The translations under genes and the position numbers were made by a program. From positions 6,737,314 through 6,801,313 of the forward strand of contig CP136068.1 of NCBI GenBank assembly GCA_032622095.1: 64,000 nucleotides of DNA, written 5' to 3'. Position 1 is the stretch's first letter. Every line of letters starts with the position of its first letter. Shown piece after piece: positions 35,022 through 47,000 of this stretch. This DNA is from Siphonodentalium dalli. Taxonomy: Eukaryota > Mollusca > Scaphopoda > Gadilida > Siphonodentaliidae. Below the pieces are notes generated by a model. It did no database searches and was not told the origin of the DNA. It saw only the letters and a program-made list of their open reading frames with translations.

Positions 35022-35206
35022 ATCATAACAACATACATAACAACCATTACATATGTCCTTATCATAACAACCATTACATATGTCCTTATCATGACAACCA
35101 TTACATATGTCCTTATCATAACAACCATTAAAATAATTATGTCCTTATCATAACAACCATTACATATGTCCTTATCATAACAACCATTACATATGTCCTT
35201 ATCTCT
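35022..35206. repeat. 27-bp minisatellite, about six copies
   Basis: The unit ATAACAACCATTACATATGT plus CCTTATC is repeated every 27 bp from 35,041. One unit at about 35,122 is expanded by six bases (AAATAA variant). Frames across it are artefacts. Confidence 0.9.
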
Positions 35207-36347
35207 CACCAGTTACAGTTCACTTGGCATCGCGCCCACAAAATGGCCGCGTTTTGTTTTACATTGATTTAGGTGGATTCCTACGGCCGAATTCTGGTCC
35301 CTGGTCTAGACCAGTGTTTCGTGTAAACTATAGTCTAGAGCAGGCCGAAACCACGGTGATCGCCAAGTGTTACCCAGCTTCGAGGCGAGTAAGCTTGGAT
35401 TATTGGTCAGCACCGGTCCGTATTTTCGTCTTTTTGAAACTCAGGTTTACGTAAACCATGAGTTGCCTTCTTATTGTCATTCAAGCCTGTGTCGGTCTGT
35501 CCATAATTCGAACCATGTGGTAACGTACAAGTTCTGGTAACAGAAACATATGTTTTCTTTGTGTTAACCAAATAGGAATTGTGTTTTATTGATATGCTGT
35601 GTAGAAGAAAGATTATAATTATATATGAACTGGACAAAATGTAATATAATCGATAATTATGTGTGCTATAGGTAATAGTCTACAACTGAGACCTAGTACC
35701 CCCCTGGTCTAAGATTTTTGTATAAACCGAGACTTGAAGCTGAGACGAGAATACCTTTTTCTGTTTTCGCAGTAACGATACAGATTGGTAATTTGATTGT
35801 AAATCATGCGTGCGTTTATATGGCTTTACAGTGGAGTTTTATTTATAACATACTTGCCGTGTTTGAAAGCATATTACCGTTCGATGGATTAAGTCAGATT
35901 TTCGTGCTATTATTTCTAATATGTTATCGATGGGTTTGGTTGACACGGATAAATAGGGAATGATAGTAGTTTTGCAATTGGAACGTAGTCCGCATTGGAT
36001 GCGGGTGTCTTTCGTTCCGTGTTTCTGAAATGAATTGAGGTCGGAGCTAGTTTTGATAGTACTAATTCATCATTTGAGAATAAATTATTGCTGGACTGGA
36101 TATACAATATAACAGCAAAAACTCTCAAAATTATATTAAGACAGAACGAAAAATTGTGGTTCAAAACAAGGAAATGTCCGATTAAATTGGATTAAATTAA
36201 ATTAAATGCATGGGACCCCTGCTCTTGATTAATGATTTATTTGGTCCAGTTTCTTAAGCCTTGACATTCCAAAATTGGTTTAGTTGTCATAATTTATCTT
36301 TAAACATGGATTTGGAAAACAATTACATGTCAATGGAAATATCGGGA
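35207..36347. other. No gene recognised
   Basis: A segment near 35,280-35,310 (GAATTCTGGTCCCTGGTCTA) has an inverted relative near 41,760-41,790, so part of this is repeat. No exon is recognised. Confidence 0.4.
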
Positions 36348-36393
36348 TTGGCGATATACACCACGGGCTTCAGCGAGTGGTGTAAATCGCCAA
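36348..36393. other. 17-bp-stem hairpin
   Basis: TTGGCGATATACACCAC pairs with GTGGTGTAAATCGCCAA with one mismatch around a 12-base loop (GGGCTTCAGCGA). It lies in otherwise AT-rich non-coding DNA; role unknown. Confidence 0.7.
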
Positions 36394-36817
36394 CACCACG
36401 AGTGGGGAGTGTGATACAACGCACCATCTCGATTCCCCCCGCCCAAATTCTACCGCCCCCCCCCCCCCCCCCATTGTGACCATTACACTTTCTGGAAAAT
36501 TATTTTCAATAACTTCAATCACGGCGATAGTTATTTAGAATCTTTCTAAATTTTCAACTTAATGCAAATTCCCAATTCCGCGAAATTACATTGCACATGT
36601 CACCCCCTCACCCCAATGAATTGTTGAAAATTTCCAACAAGTACCTCACTATTTCCAGTTGTTGGAAATTCCCACCTGATATCCCCTATAATAATGGTTC
36701 GAAATGTTTTCAAGAGATGAATGTAATTTATGTGTAATATTTTGACGCAAAGTTGAACACTATATAGTTGGTTCTTGATCTGAACAAACAATATTTTACA
36801 CTATTCATTGATGTATA

Positions 36818-37072
36818 GGACGCCGGTGGTCGCGTCGGTAGAATGCTCGGTGCATTATGCCGCCATTTGCAATTAGCGCTGACGAAGCTGGTTCGAGTGC
36901 CGACAAGCGCGGATTCGCGATCCACTCTAAGTGAGGATAATCTTATTCGTGTATCTGGGCAAGTTTGTCGGTCCCTTTCCGGGGTCGGTATTTCTACACA
37001 CAGCGGAGTATTTCTCGGTGAATTTACTCTCTGCGTAGACTTTCCTCCACCCGTAAACATGACAACGTCGTG
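36818..37072 (+). mobile_element. tRNA-derived SINE, plus copy
   Basis: A Pol III A-box-like stretch (GGTGGTCGCGTCGGTAGAAT) and a B-box-like GCTGGTTCGAGTGCC are 55-60 bp apart, as in a tRNA-type head. The body has 'cgtgtatctgggcaagtttg', 'tttccggggtcggta' and 'cctccacccgtaaac', shared with the SINE at 38563-38847. The AT-rich tail of the other copy is missing, so this copy is probably 3'-truncated near 37,072. Confidence 0.75.
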
Positions 37073-38029
37073 ACAAGCGCATATGGGGTGAGAAATCCGC
37101 ACCACCCCTGCCCTGTGATCCCTGTCGAACGGCGACGGCATACAGATACCGCTTACAACACGGATATAAGCCGCTTTGACGTGATCAGGTTTGGAGACAC
37201 CAACACACCAATCTCGATGCAGGGCTCAGCATGCTTTTGTCCATAGATTGTCATTGATTGTCGTTGATTGTACAACACTGCGCATATCCCAGCTTGCGAC
37301 CTGGGGTCAATACTATGAAACTTTATCTTTGTAAGAATCTACAATTGTTTGTAAGAAATAACAATTTATCATTCCGCCAATACTATGAACCTACGATTAC
37401 AAACATAAATCACAAATAGTACGTGTTCTTTGTATTTACAAATATCTCCAATCACAAAGAATGTTCGAGTACTATGAAACATAATTTTTCAGTTTTCGCA
37501 CCCTTAACCCGGATAATATATCCATCTATGATACGCAGGGACGTGGCGACAAGGGGTCGATTTACCCCCTCGTGAAAATATTTTGTCAGCTGGAAATCTC
37601 AAGAAATATTGGTGACTGCCTTTTGGTCATTGGTTAGAGACATTTCGTTGTTGTTGTCTTGATCAAGTATAGTTTATAAATGACAATAAATAAAAATGAC
37701 GCGTGTTCCCAATGTGAGTATGATTTTTCGCTCAAGAAAGCATTGCGAGGTAAATGATACTCATGGTCATGGGCGGATTATCATTTGAGTTTAAATCGTC
37801 GACGCGAATGCATTTGGTCACGGTAAAGGATACGAATACGAAGATGCAAGCACAATTTTCACAAATGACTAGAGCATAAATACAGTGACGTGGCAAGATG
37901 TTCTCTTCGATGCGCCAACGTCGATATCCAACTGTATCCCCATCCCTCAATTAGAAACTTCTGTTTCTGTGAAATGTAATTGTTTACCCCGGTTGGCTTC
38001 TGATTTTCAAGCTGTAACAGTAAGTTGTC

Positions 38030-38362
38030 CACCCACTTGGGTTGGACATATTCATTAAATATGACTAACTTAGTGTTAGTCACAAACATTTTGAGTAACT
38101 TTGGTCAAGTATTGGAATTATTTGCACATAATTCAGCAACTTTAGTTTTCGCCTTCCAATTGACTAAGAAAAGTTATGACTATTTTGACTAATTAGTCGT
38201 TTGGATCCCCATTTCTTAGTCGTTATAACTAACATCACCCTAGTTATTTTCATTAATGTTATGCCTCAGTCATGTTGTCTGAACTAAATCAGTCATCCTG
38301 AGGAAAAACGTTTGACTAACATATGTTAGTCATATTGACTAACTTTTGTTATCAGCGTAGAA
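38030..38362 (+). repeat. TGACTAA-rich dispersed repeat, copy 2
   Basis: Partner of 34440-34812, with many 'gactaac' and 'tagtcat' words on both strands and the similar end 'atcagcgtagaaaaatt'. Confidence 0.5.
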
Positions 38363-38562
38363 AAATTAAAATACTTTCCTCTTGATATACGATTCCATCG
38401 CTATGTGGAATTTATAGGCATTTTGTTTATTCAAAGGGTGCATATGGAAATTATAGAATGGATACCCCATCGCCAAACTGAGCCCATATAGCCACGTCCC
38501 TATCTAGATATATTATAAGATATCGGAGCAGTTTGAAATTATAAAATGACCACCACTCCTAT

Positions 38563-38847
38563 TGCTTTGGTTTGGTTTATTATGGTTTATCGTCGTTCTA
38601 GCCGCTAGGCCACACACGACGTTGTCAATTTTACGGGTGGAGGAAAGACCACACAGAGGCTTGATTTCGCCGAGAAATCGTCCCACTGCGTGTAGAAACC
38701 ACCGACCCCCCGGAAAGCAACTGACAAACTTGCCCAGATACACGATTCCGGTCACCCTCCATATGACGGGATTCGAATCAGCTTCGTCAACACTGGACGG
38801 CCTGTGACGGTGTAATGCACCTGGACCGACTGGACCACCGGGGGCCC
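38563..38847 (-). mobile_element. tRNA-derived SINE, minus copy with 13-bp target duplication
   Basis: CCACCACTCCTAT flanks the element on both sides (38550-38562 and 38848-38860), a target-site duplication. On the minus strand the head reads CGGTGGTCCAGTCGGTCC (A box) and GCTGATTCGAATCCC (B box), the body shares 'cgtgtatctgggcaagtttg' and 'cctccacccgtaaa' with the copy at 36818, and the tail is 'aataaaccaaaccaaagc', AT-rich and LINE-like. Complete and about 285 bp. The tRNA-like head is too diverged from a cloverleaf to be a functional tRNA gene. Confidence 0.9.
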
Positions 38848-39730
38848 CCACCACTCCTATAACCGATACCATTAGCACGTCCCTGCTTCGATACACCCCC
38901 CCCCGATAAAATGAAGCCACGTTACTGCCTCGATGTGTTATAATAAGAGTAGCGGATCAGTTTGAAATCATAGGATGGTCACAATATATATAATGCTATA
39001 CCATCAAAATAATATTTTATTTTCACAAACTGAATGGTTGTAAATTTGTAATTTGTAAAAACAATGATACCAAATTGGTTGTAGTACTCGTTATTACACT
39101 GACTTGTACTTACATACACACACTACAAACGAACAGTTTATTTGTTAACTTTGCGCAGACAAGTGGTCATCAACTTAGCAATCCGTGAACCGATTGGATA
39201 GCTCTGATAAGTGATCACCTCTCAACTTATGATTGGTTATTTCTTTGGTAACTTTGGCTTGGCGTGATTCAATATATTGTTAATCCCTCACAGGCAAAGG
39301 TTTGTCCGTAAGAAATCTACAATAATCAACAGTAGATCTTTGTGAAATATGCGAGATTTTGTTAGCTCATCGTTTCATAGTACTGGCGTTATCACTATTC
39401 ACAATATGATAGCACGCATTGTAACTTCCCCATATAAATCGTTGTCAGTTATTTTAGCTCTATATGCATGTCCGTCTAATTTGAACTGGTATTCAGATAA
39501 CATTGATAACGGGTGCATGGGAGCAGAGTGGTGAGTTAGTGTTTTCTAAGTTTTACAGCTGCCTTTTAGGGGTTTCACCTCTCGCCCAGTTTAAGGTATA
39601 ACAATAATACGGCTAAATTTTCCCTGTACTATGAAACCACTGTGATAGTTAACACAAATTTGTAATTACAAATTAATAAATACAATTTGTATTTACAGGT
39701 ATAAAATTGTTCATAGTATTGACCCCAGGT

Positions 39731-42281
39731 GGTTTCGCGAGACCAAGTCCTGGGGCCTGCGCAAAAGATTTACAATAGCCGTGTTTGAACACGTGGACAA
39801 ACTGTCGAATACTATGGATACGGTAATTTACAAGTGTGTGCGATTCCCCGTCATTTACAAGAACAGACAAAATCCAGTACGATGGATCTTATTTTGTTAC
39901 GCGTCGAGGCGAACGCTTGTTAATGGGTAAAGGGAACTTACTCTAATATCATACATACATGGATAGTAATGCCTAGATATATATATAGTTGAGTCAGTTG
40001 GCGAGTGGTTTAGTGGATGTATACAGTCAATGTTATGATAGGCAATTGGGAACAAGAAAACTGCTTGCGAGCAACATAATCCCAATGGCACAAGCATCGC
40101 GAAAATACACAAACGCTTATAACATTTTACGCTGAACACGAGTACAAAATATCATTAGCGAAAACGCTCTTTATAAGAGATAGATGTTTTATTGACCTAC
40201 ATCATAGAAGACAATATATAGCTTTTCATGACTTTCCTTGTATTTACATGGTTCATGGTCAAATATATTTAACGATGTATGTACGAACACAAAGGGATAG
40301 AGACGGATAGAGTGATCACAAATAAACGCCATCGACAGAAAAACCTACCCATGGTGATTATAGTGTCAGATTGAGCAGGGAAATTTTAACTTGTTGTCGT
40401 ATACGTACGATTTCGATACATGTACAATGTAATTGAAAACAAACTGAATTGCCGGAGATAATAGACTGATAAAAATATTTCCAAGTTAAAAGGGTGAAAA
40501 TATATATTTCAAGTATATTTTCCAAAGGGTCGGTGTAACATTTTGTTTAAGGAGAAACTTAGATTTAACAACCAAAATTACACTGAATGTATGAAAACAT
40601 CATACTATAGTGGTATAAAGTATAATTTGCAGTTACATTAGCTGGAAAATGTAGCCATTGCAATGATTACAACCTATTCTCCAGCCTTAATTTTCAAATT
40701 CAGTGCCATTTTCTACCATGGAATCGCGGTAAAATTCACGTATAATGTCTCCGCTGCCCGAGTGCACCTCCCCCTGAACCAGACATTATTTCCGAGTCCG
40801 GAAAACTATATTTGCACCCCATTCGGTTGAAAATCTGCAATGGTTACTCAAGATGTCCAACTGTTAGAAATCCCCAACCCAACAATTCCAACCGATCAAA
40901 ACTTCTCAACTAATTGCCATTTAACTCCATAAATCAATCATCACGAACTTTGGGACGAAGATTATGGTGATGCGCCAACACCCATCGACACGTCCCTGCT
41001 TGAAATTCCCAATTATTGTTGAGTAATTTGGTGAGAATCGCCCCTGTCACAACATAATTTATATGGAAACCCTTATTTATCAAAGCCAATTTGTCTCTGT
41101 TTACGAACGCCATCTCAAAATATTTCTATCTACGCCCATGCGTAATTTGAACCCATCATCCCAATATGACTACGATGTTATTGACCCCGTGAAACTTCGC
41201 ACGTCGACAAAGGGTTAATGTATGAGTGCGCAATACACCAAGCGATAATCCGACATATCGACATTCGCACGCGTTTCATTGCGGTGACAACCACTAATTC
41301 AGCCTCGTATACTTGTAATGTTAACACCGTGTTCTACCCGATTTGTGTTATTTCTGTACTATGGAACTCCCTAATTAAGTTGGTAATTTATCAGCCCGTC
41401 AAGCGAGTTCTTGTTTTTCCCCAAGTTAGACAATTCGAGTACTATAGAATAACAAAAAGATGCAGCGTTGGGACAATCCATTCACTACAAAAACCGAGCA
41501 GATTGCTGCTGAAATGAATCCCAGTTACAGAATGGCTCTCCCAGAATATTATATAAGTCAGTTCACAACGATGTATGGTGTGGAAAATGGTAATCGCCTA
41601 TTGTTAAATTTCAATATCCAATGCAAGGAATTTACAAGAATACAATTGCTCGTGTACTATAGAACACAAGTCTAGCTTTACAAGACTTGGAAATTACCGA
41701 CACGGCTACTGGAAATCTATAGTACAGGGCCCTGACATGGAACACCGTGATTATTAGGGTGGTCTAGACCTGAGACCAGAATTCAGCCGCTACTGTTTCG
41801 AAAAGCCGCGCATGGCGCCACATTATACAATGGACAATTATTACTTTCTCCATACAAATTATGTTTTTGCACCTGCACAAACGAAAATAGACACAAAACA
41901 AAGAGGACATTTGGGGGACTATCTTTTCCGTCGCCACCCTAGAGTGCGCAATACTGTCGTATACGGCTGTGAAGTGCCTTAGCCAACGCTGTAAACGTAT
42001 GCATTTTTCAGCTTCTTTAAAGGGTTTTGATTCGTCAAAAAGGCATAAATCTCTAGTTTTTTCACGTGATATACAATATCTTCAACTCGTTATGTTGGGA
42101 TATACGGTGTTATGAAATTATTTTTATATATCGGATTCACAACTCGTCTACGACTCGTTGTGAATCAAATTTATCAAATTCGTGAGAGATTTGAATTGTG
42201 ACAACAGGTTTTATATATTACGACACTATGACATGATTGGGTATTACCGTTTACAATCAGATTGCCATATAATGGCCGTAT
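39731..42281. other. No gene recognised; repeat debris
   Basis: An inverted relative of the GACGTGGCGACA family lies at about 40,855-40,998, and 'tactat.gaa' words recur at 41,355-41,720 as in the 37.3/39.7-kb termini. The frames at 41218 and 41460 carry no domain I recognise. Confidence 0.4.
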
Positions 42282-43138
42282 ATACACCCTAAATCTAGTT
42301 GGATAAGAAGTTATCCAACAGTCAATCAACCGTTATATGCCCACAGCACCTATCTACGTTGTGTGAAAAGTTGCATGATAATTTTGTTGGATACACTTTT
42401 ACACAACATTGCATATATATTTACTACCAACGGTTGTATGTTAATTATACAACGTGTTGGATGAAATTTCACACAGCACCTATCTACGTTTATTGAACTG
42501 TTGGGTGTTGGGTAGAGTTGGATGACATTTGTTGATTGGAAAGTTTACCCAACGTTGATTGGAAAGTAAAATGGGACAAGACGTCATGGATAGCTTTGCC
42601 GGTATAGTATACCTTTGTTATAATTATGCTTTGTACGAAACACTGAGTATGTAGGCTTTATGTGTTGAGTGTATGAGTGTAGTACTTTAGTCAAATTAGT
42701 GCCGTCAGCAGTTGTGTAAATTTGTAAACTTCAAAATTTGGCAAATATAAATAAATACACACTCAATACATAAAGCCTACATAATCAGTGTATCGTACAA
42801 CGAATAATTAGAACAAAGGTATACTATACCGGCAAAGCTATCCACGACGTCTTGCCCCATGTTCCAGTCGCTCAGGAGTTTTTTCACGCAGTCGTCCATC
42901 TTATTTTGAAATATTTGGAGCCAAAAACTCGCATGCTCGCCCGCACCGGAAACGCACTGCTATTGGATGACCCGGTCACGTGGCGGTTTTATCCAATGTG
43001 GTATGAAAGTAATACCACATAAGACAGTTCACGCAATCAGTTGTGTACATCGTACTAAACTGTTGGATAATAAGTACACAACAAATTCGCACCCAACGAG
43101 TTGTATACAACGTTCATCCAACTAGATTTAGGGTGTAT
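42282..43138. mobile_element. Nested foldback element, 857 bp
   Basis: Outer inverted termini: ATACACCCTAAATCTAGTTG at 42282 and its reverse complement ending at 43138. Inside is a second, longer inverted repeat with arms of about 110 bp (about 42,575-42,685 and 42,755-42,870) that share 'gcctacat', 'ggtatactataccggcaaag' and 'gacgtcttg' in opposite orientation. 'cacagcacctatctacgtt' occurs twice as a direct repeat (about 42,341 and 42,472). No coding region and no clear target duplication. Confidence 0.75.
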
Positions 43139-44093
43139 TTCCCTGAGTTAAACTATCTTGTCGAATATGCTCAACATATATAAGATATGATACCTAGCAT
43201 AAATTGAAGAGCCAGTGTCAACAGAATGTCGTTAGAATGTGAGATAAAGAGGATCTCTAATGAGTCGCAATTATTTACGAAATTTATCTCCATTTTAAAT
43301 GTGTCTTTACATGTTGACAAACTTACTCAACCACCCTTATCACACATGTTTATCTTAAAATTAACACTATATAACCCAACTCAAATCTAATATCATAATG
43401 ATATTCTAATTAGCATAATACTAATGTTCCGGCATTGACATCGGTATTTTATTTTGCTAAGCTCTTACGTCAGTAACATCAATTTGCGCGCAGATAATGC
43501 ACGTGTGAATTACAAAAGCAATCCCAATCAACTGCTTTTACAGCTTAATGCATGTGAGTTCATTGTGTGTATCCATATCCAGAAAGTGTATGTTATACCA
43601 TAGCCAGTATTCAGGGGTTTTACCAAAACATAATTCAGTTCAACATAACCATGTTCAATCTGATCTCAACATTCTGTAAGGAAAATTAAGGTATGTGAGG
43701 TTTATTGCGCAGAAATCTATTGACGTTTGTCTTGAGAACGAAAGGTTCTAGTGCGTCCTCACCAACATATGTTCCTCACATAAATTGAACACCCATCCAT
43801 GAGTTGAGAACATGCAATTCATAGTGCCCCTAATTCTCTAAACAAGGACCCCTATGTGTCATCAGACAAATAACTCACAGTAGACAGATCACTGCCTAAC
43901 TTGTATCTTTCAATACACTTAGCCAGCTGCTGCTAACAACATTCTGGTCATTTAGGAAGCTTTTATATGGTGGTTAACAATTTGCAACGAAAACACACAA
44001 AGCGTCGTTTGTTTAAAATTGTATCTCTAAGTATACTGTTTCCAAAACAAACATTGAAGTGGCTACCTGGTGACATTCGTTACATCTATTCAG
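43139..44093. other. No gene recognised; possible 5' part of the lectin gene
   Basis: The signal-peptide exon expected for the downstream lectin gene was looked for here and not identified with confidence. Confidence 0.35.
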
Positions 44094-47000
44094 ATTTAGA
44101 TGACAACCAGCAACTGGAGCAAACAACAGAGATAACAACTACTACAACAGAGACCCGCACCACCGCAGGTATGACGTCGTTACTATTGCATGAATGTTTA
44201 TCACCAAAAAATCATATTTAAACAGTTTAACGATTGGGAATCTTAATCTCAGAGTAGTAGGGTATGTTTCAACCAGCCATCTTACGACCGTTATATCGAC
44301 GGTATTTTAAGGTCGAATAGTACTACATGTATGCACGAACTAGTGTTAATACGACCAACACACGTGACCCGTTAAAATTTGCGTGCGCATGACGTCCACG
44401 GTACAACCAAAAGACGCTGATATGTTATCACGGAGATAATGACACAATTGAGTTCAATTCTTGTATTTGTATCGTATCCAGAAACTCGCTCTTGCCAATC
44501 AGTGCGGGTGTCTTGGTCTCGATCGAACAATACTTACATGTACGTGAATGAGGTGGCTTCTTCTTGTAATACATTGAGTGATATAGACCCCATCAACGTG
44601 GTGACCAGTTACAATAGGCCGGCGTCCAAATTTCCAACAGCATCCCTCCCGCTTGAATAAGACCCACATATCGAAGTCCGGGATGTTCTATTTGCCCCAC
44701 CCCCTTGTGATGGAATTTACATCTGGTACGCCAGCTTTCTACTTATTGGAATTTCCTAATTGACACATTCGGAGGTTCAACATTTCCAACTAATAGTCAT
44801 ATCAAGTAAGATAATATGCAGCTTTTGGTCTCAAGCAACACATTACACACTAAATACCGGTTGGAAAATGAAATTAACAGAACAATTTGAACCTATTTCA
44901 GTCTGAATTGTCCAACTGATGGCATATTCCACTGTTGGCTATTCTTACGATTCCAATCTGAATGTAATGGTGCTCCCTTTATGGTGGTGACGAAGTAGGT
45001 AGATGATCACATTACGTATAAAACATAATGATTGCCGGTGATGTTGATGATCATCCGCTTAGCTAGGGTTGATAACGTGGTTGATAACGAGATGCATATA
45101 CATATACGTATACACATACAAATACAAATTGAAAAATATATGAAATACGCTAACGTGTTCTGAAAGATGGTGTTACAAATATGAAGACGAAGACAAGTTA
45201 TTCTAACGTTTTAACCATTTGGCGAGTAGAACGACATATATGTCGCCATACTGTTCGCGAGTGGAACGACATATTTGTCGTTTCAGGAAGTGTCATTTTA
45301 TGTAGACATAACTTCAATACATGATCCAATTTATAAATGATTTGTATAGGAGTTATTTTGATTAATATAATGTCCTAAATGTATAAGTTAAATCGATTAT
45401 GATAACACACGTTAAAAGAAAATGTACATAAATTAAAACGAATTATTTGACCCTTTTTACCCGAACTTACTATGACGTTGACGTTTAATTTACTCGTTAC
45501 GTTACAAATACTATCCAATGGGTTAAGGATTATTCTAAAAATGATATATATTTTGAATTATCTTCTCCAATCTCAAGCCATCTGCGCCAGTTCTTCTGGG
45601 TACGGACTACGAACACTCGCTGGGCAGAATTATCTACTGAGGCTCGGAGATTCCCCTGCAACTGGTGATATCGCCCATATGTGTTGTGAGGACGACGGGG
45701 GTCATCTCATAACCATTGAGAATCAGGCGATGCTGGACGACTTGGTAACACTATTAACGACGCTAGGATACGGAAATGGTTAGTATTGTATACGACACAA
45801 ACAGTTTCGATGGACATGGTATTAACTGCATATCGACATGCATATGACGACGATGGAACTGCTGTTACAATACAGATACCAAGGATGATAATATCCAGGT
45901 TCAGCCATTCATTCGTGTAACTTGTGTTGCCATTGCCAACGCAAGTCAGCTGATTTTCTTGCGCGGAAAAATCCTATTTTAATTGAAGCAATTAATCGGC
46001 ATAGTATTGCTGATTGACCTCATTGTTTCGATACATTATGTCTGATGTAGTCTATATATATATATATGTGTATGTGTGCGTTGTGCGCGCGTAAAGGCAT
46101 GTGGATGTCCCCACAATGTACATCCACATAGCAATACCACGGTAACACTCGATGGAAGTTGCACGTATATCATCACTGATGAAGGCCTGATGCCGAAAGC
46201 TATGTTATTGAACAGATCTAACTAGATGTGCATCTACTACACGGCCCCTGTCTTAGTGGGTGACCCATGATGTGCCAGATGTTTGCAATATTGTATAAGA
46301 ATGGTATCGCGGGCCCATGAGACCACCAATACCTGCCCGGGCGTGTCCGGGCTTGCGCCATGTTCTTCTGGCGCATATCGTCATTTAAGGGGTTAATGAA
46401 GCCGGCCGCGAACGAGATAGCGAGTCAATATTTGCAACATATACCTTTAGTAAGTGCCTCGCTACCATTAGTCATCAATATATAATATGGTCGGGTCTAT
46501 GCGTCCGTCTGGGCTCTCCCGGGTTCTTTTAGTCAATATCGGCATTTAAATGGTTAATAAACCCGCCGGTGGACGACACAGCAAGTCAATTTCCCTAATA
46601 TATGCTTATTATGTATCCTACTACCATATGGCATCATATTAGACTGTCTGCAGGCTCATGAGACCACCAAGACCTGCCCGGGCGTGCCCGGGGCACTAAT
46701 TAGTCACACCGCGTACGTACGATTGGCTGAACCTGGTTATGAGTCATGCCAGCTGTCAACACTGAATATGATCGCCCTGACGATGACGATATATTTGCTA
46801 CACTTGCATATACGACAACGACGGCGACACTTCCCACAGGAAGAAGTGGACATTAAATGTTACTTTGCATGTATTTTATTTTGTACTTTAGTTAATAGTT
46901 TGTTAACTAATCTGAAGTGCTATATAACGGTGTGTATGTCGCGGGGGACTAGAACATGGGATAACGATATCCTGTTTTCACTTATTTTACTCGTTTTGCA

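Larger units (their letters stand above)
37299..39730. other. Inverted pair of ACCTGGGGTCAATACTATGA termini
   Basis: About 20 bp at 37299 (ACCTGGGGTCAATACTATGA) recur as reverse complement ending at 39730. 'actatgaaac' and 'atttacaaat' words cluster inside both ends. This could be one 2.4-kb non-autonomous element into which the SINE at 38563 later inserted, or two copies of one repeat in opposite orientation. No target-site duplication is evident. It also holds a GACGTGGCGACA repeat (37550-37640) and a TGACTAA-family copy (38030-38362). No coding region is recognised. Confidence 0.45.

Noticed and set aside
35224-35454. 76-codon plus frame as a gene
   Set aside because: No domain, no splice context. 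It overlaps a repeat segment that reappears inverted near 41.77 kb.
36818-36905. tRNA gene
   Set aside because: A-box and B-box-like motifs are present, but no cloverleaf with paired acceptor stem can be drawn, and the same head occurs on the SINE at 38563. Called as SINE.
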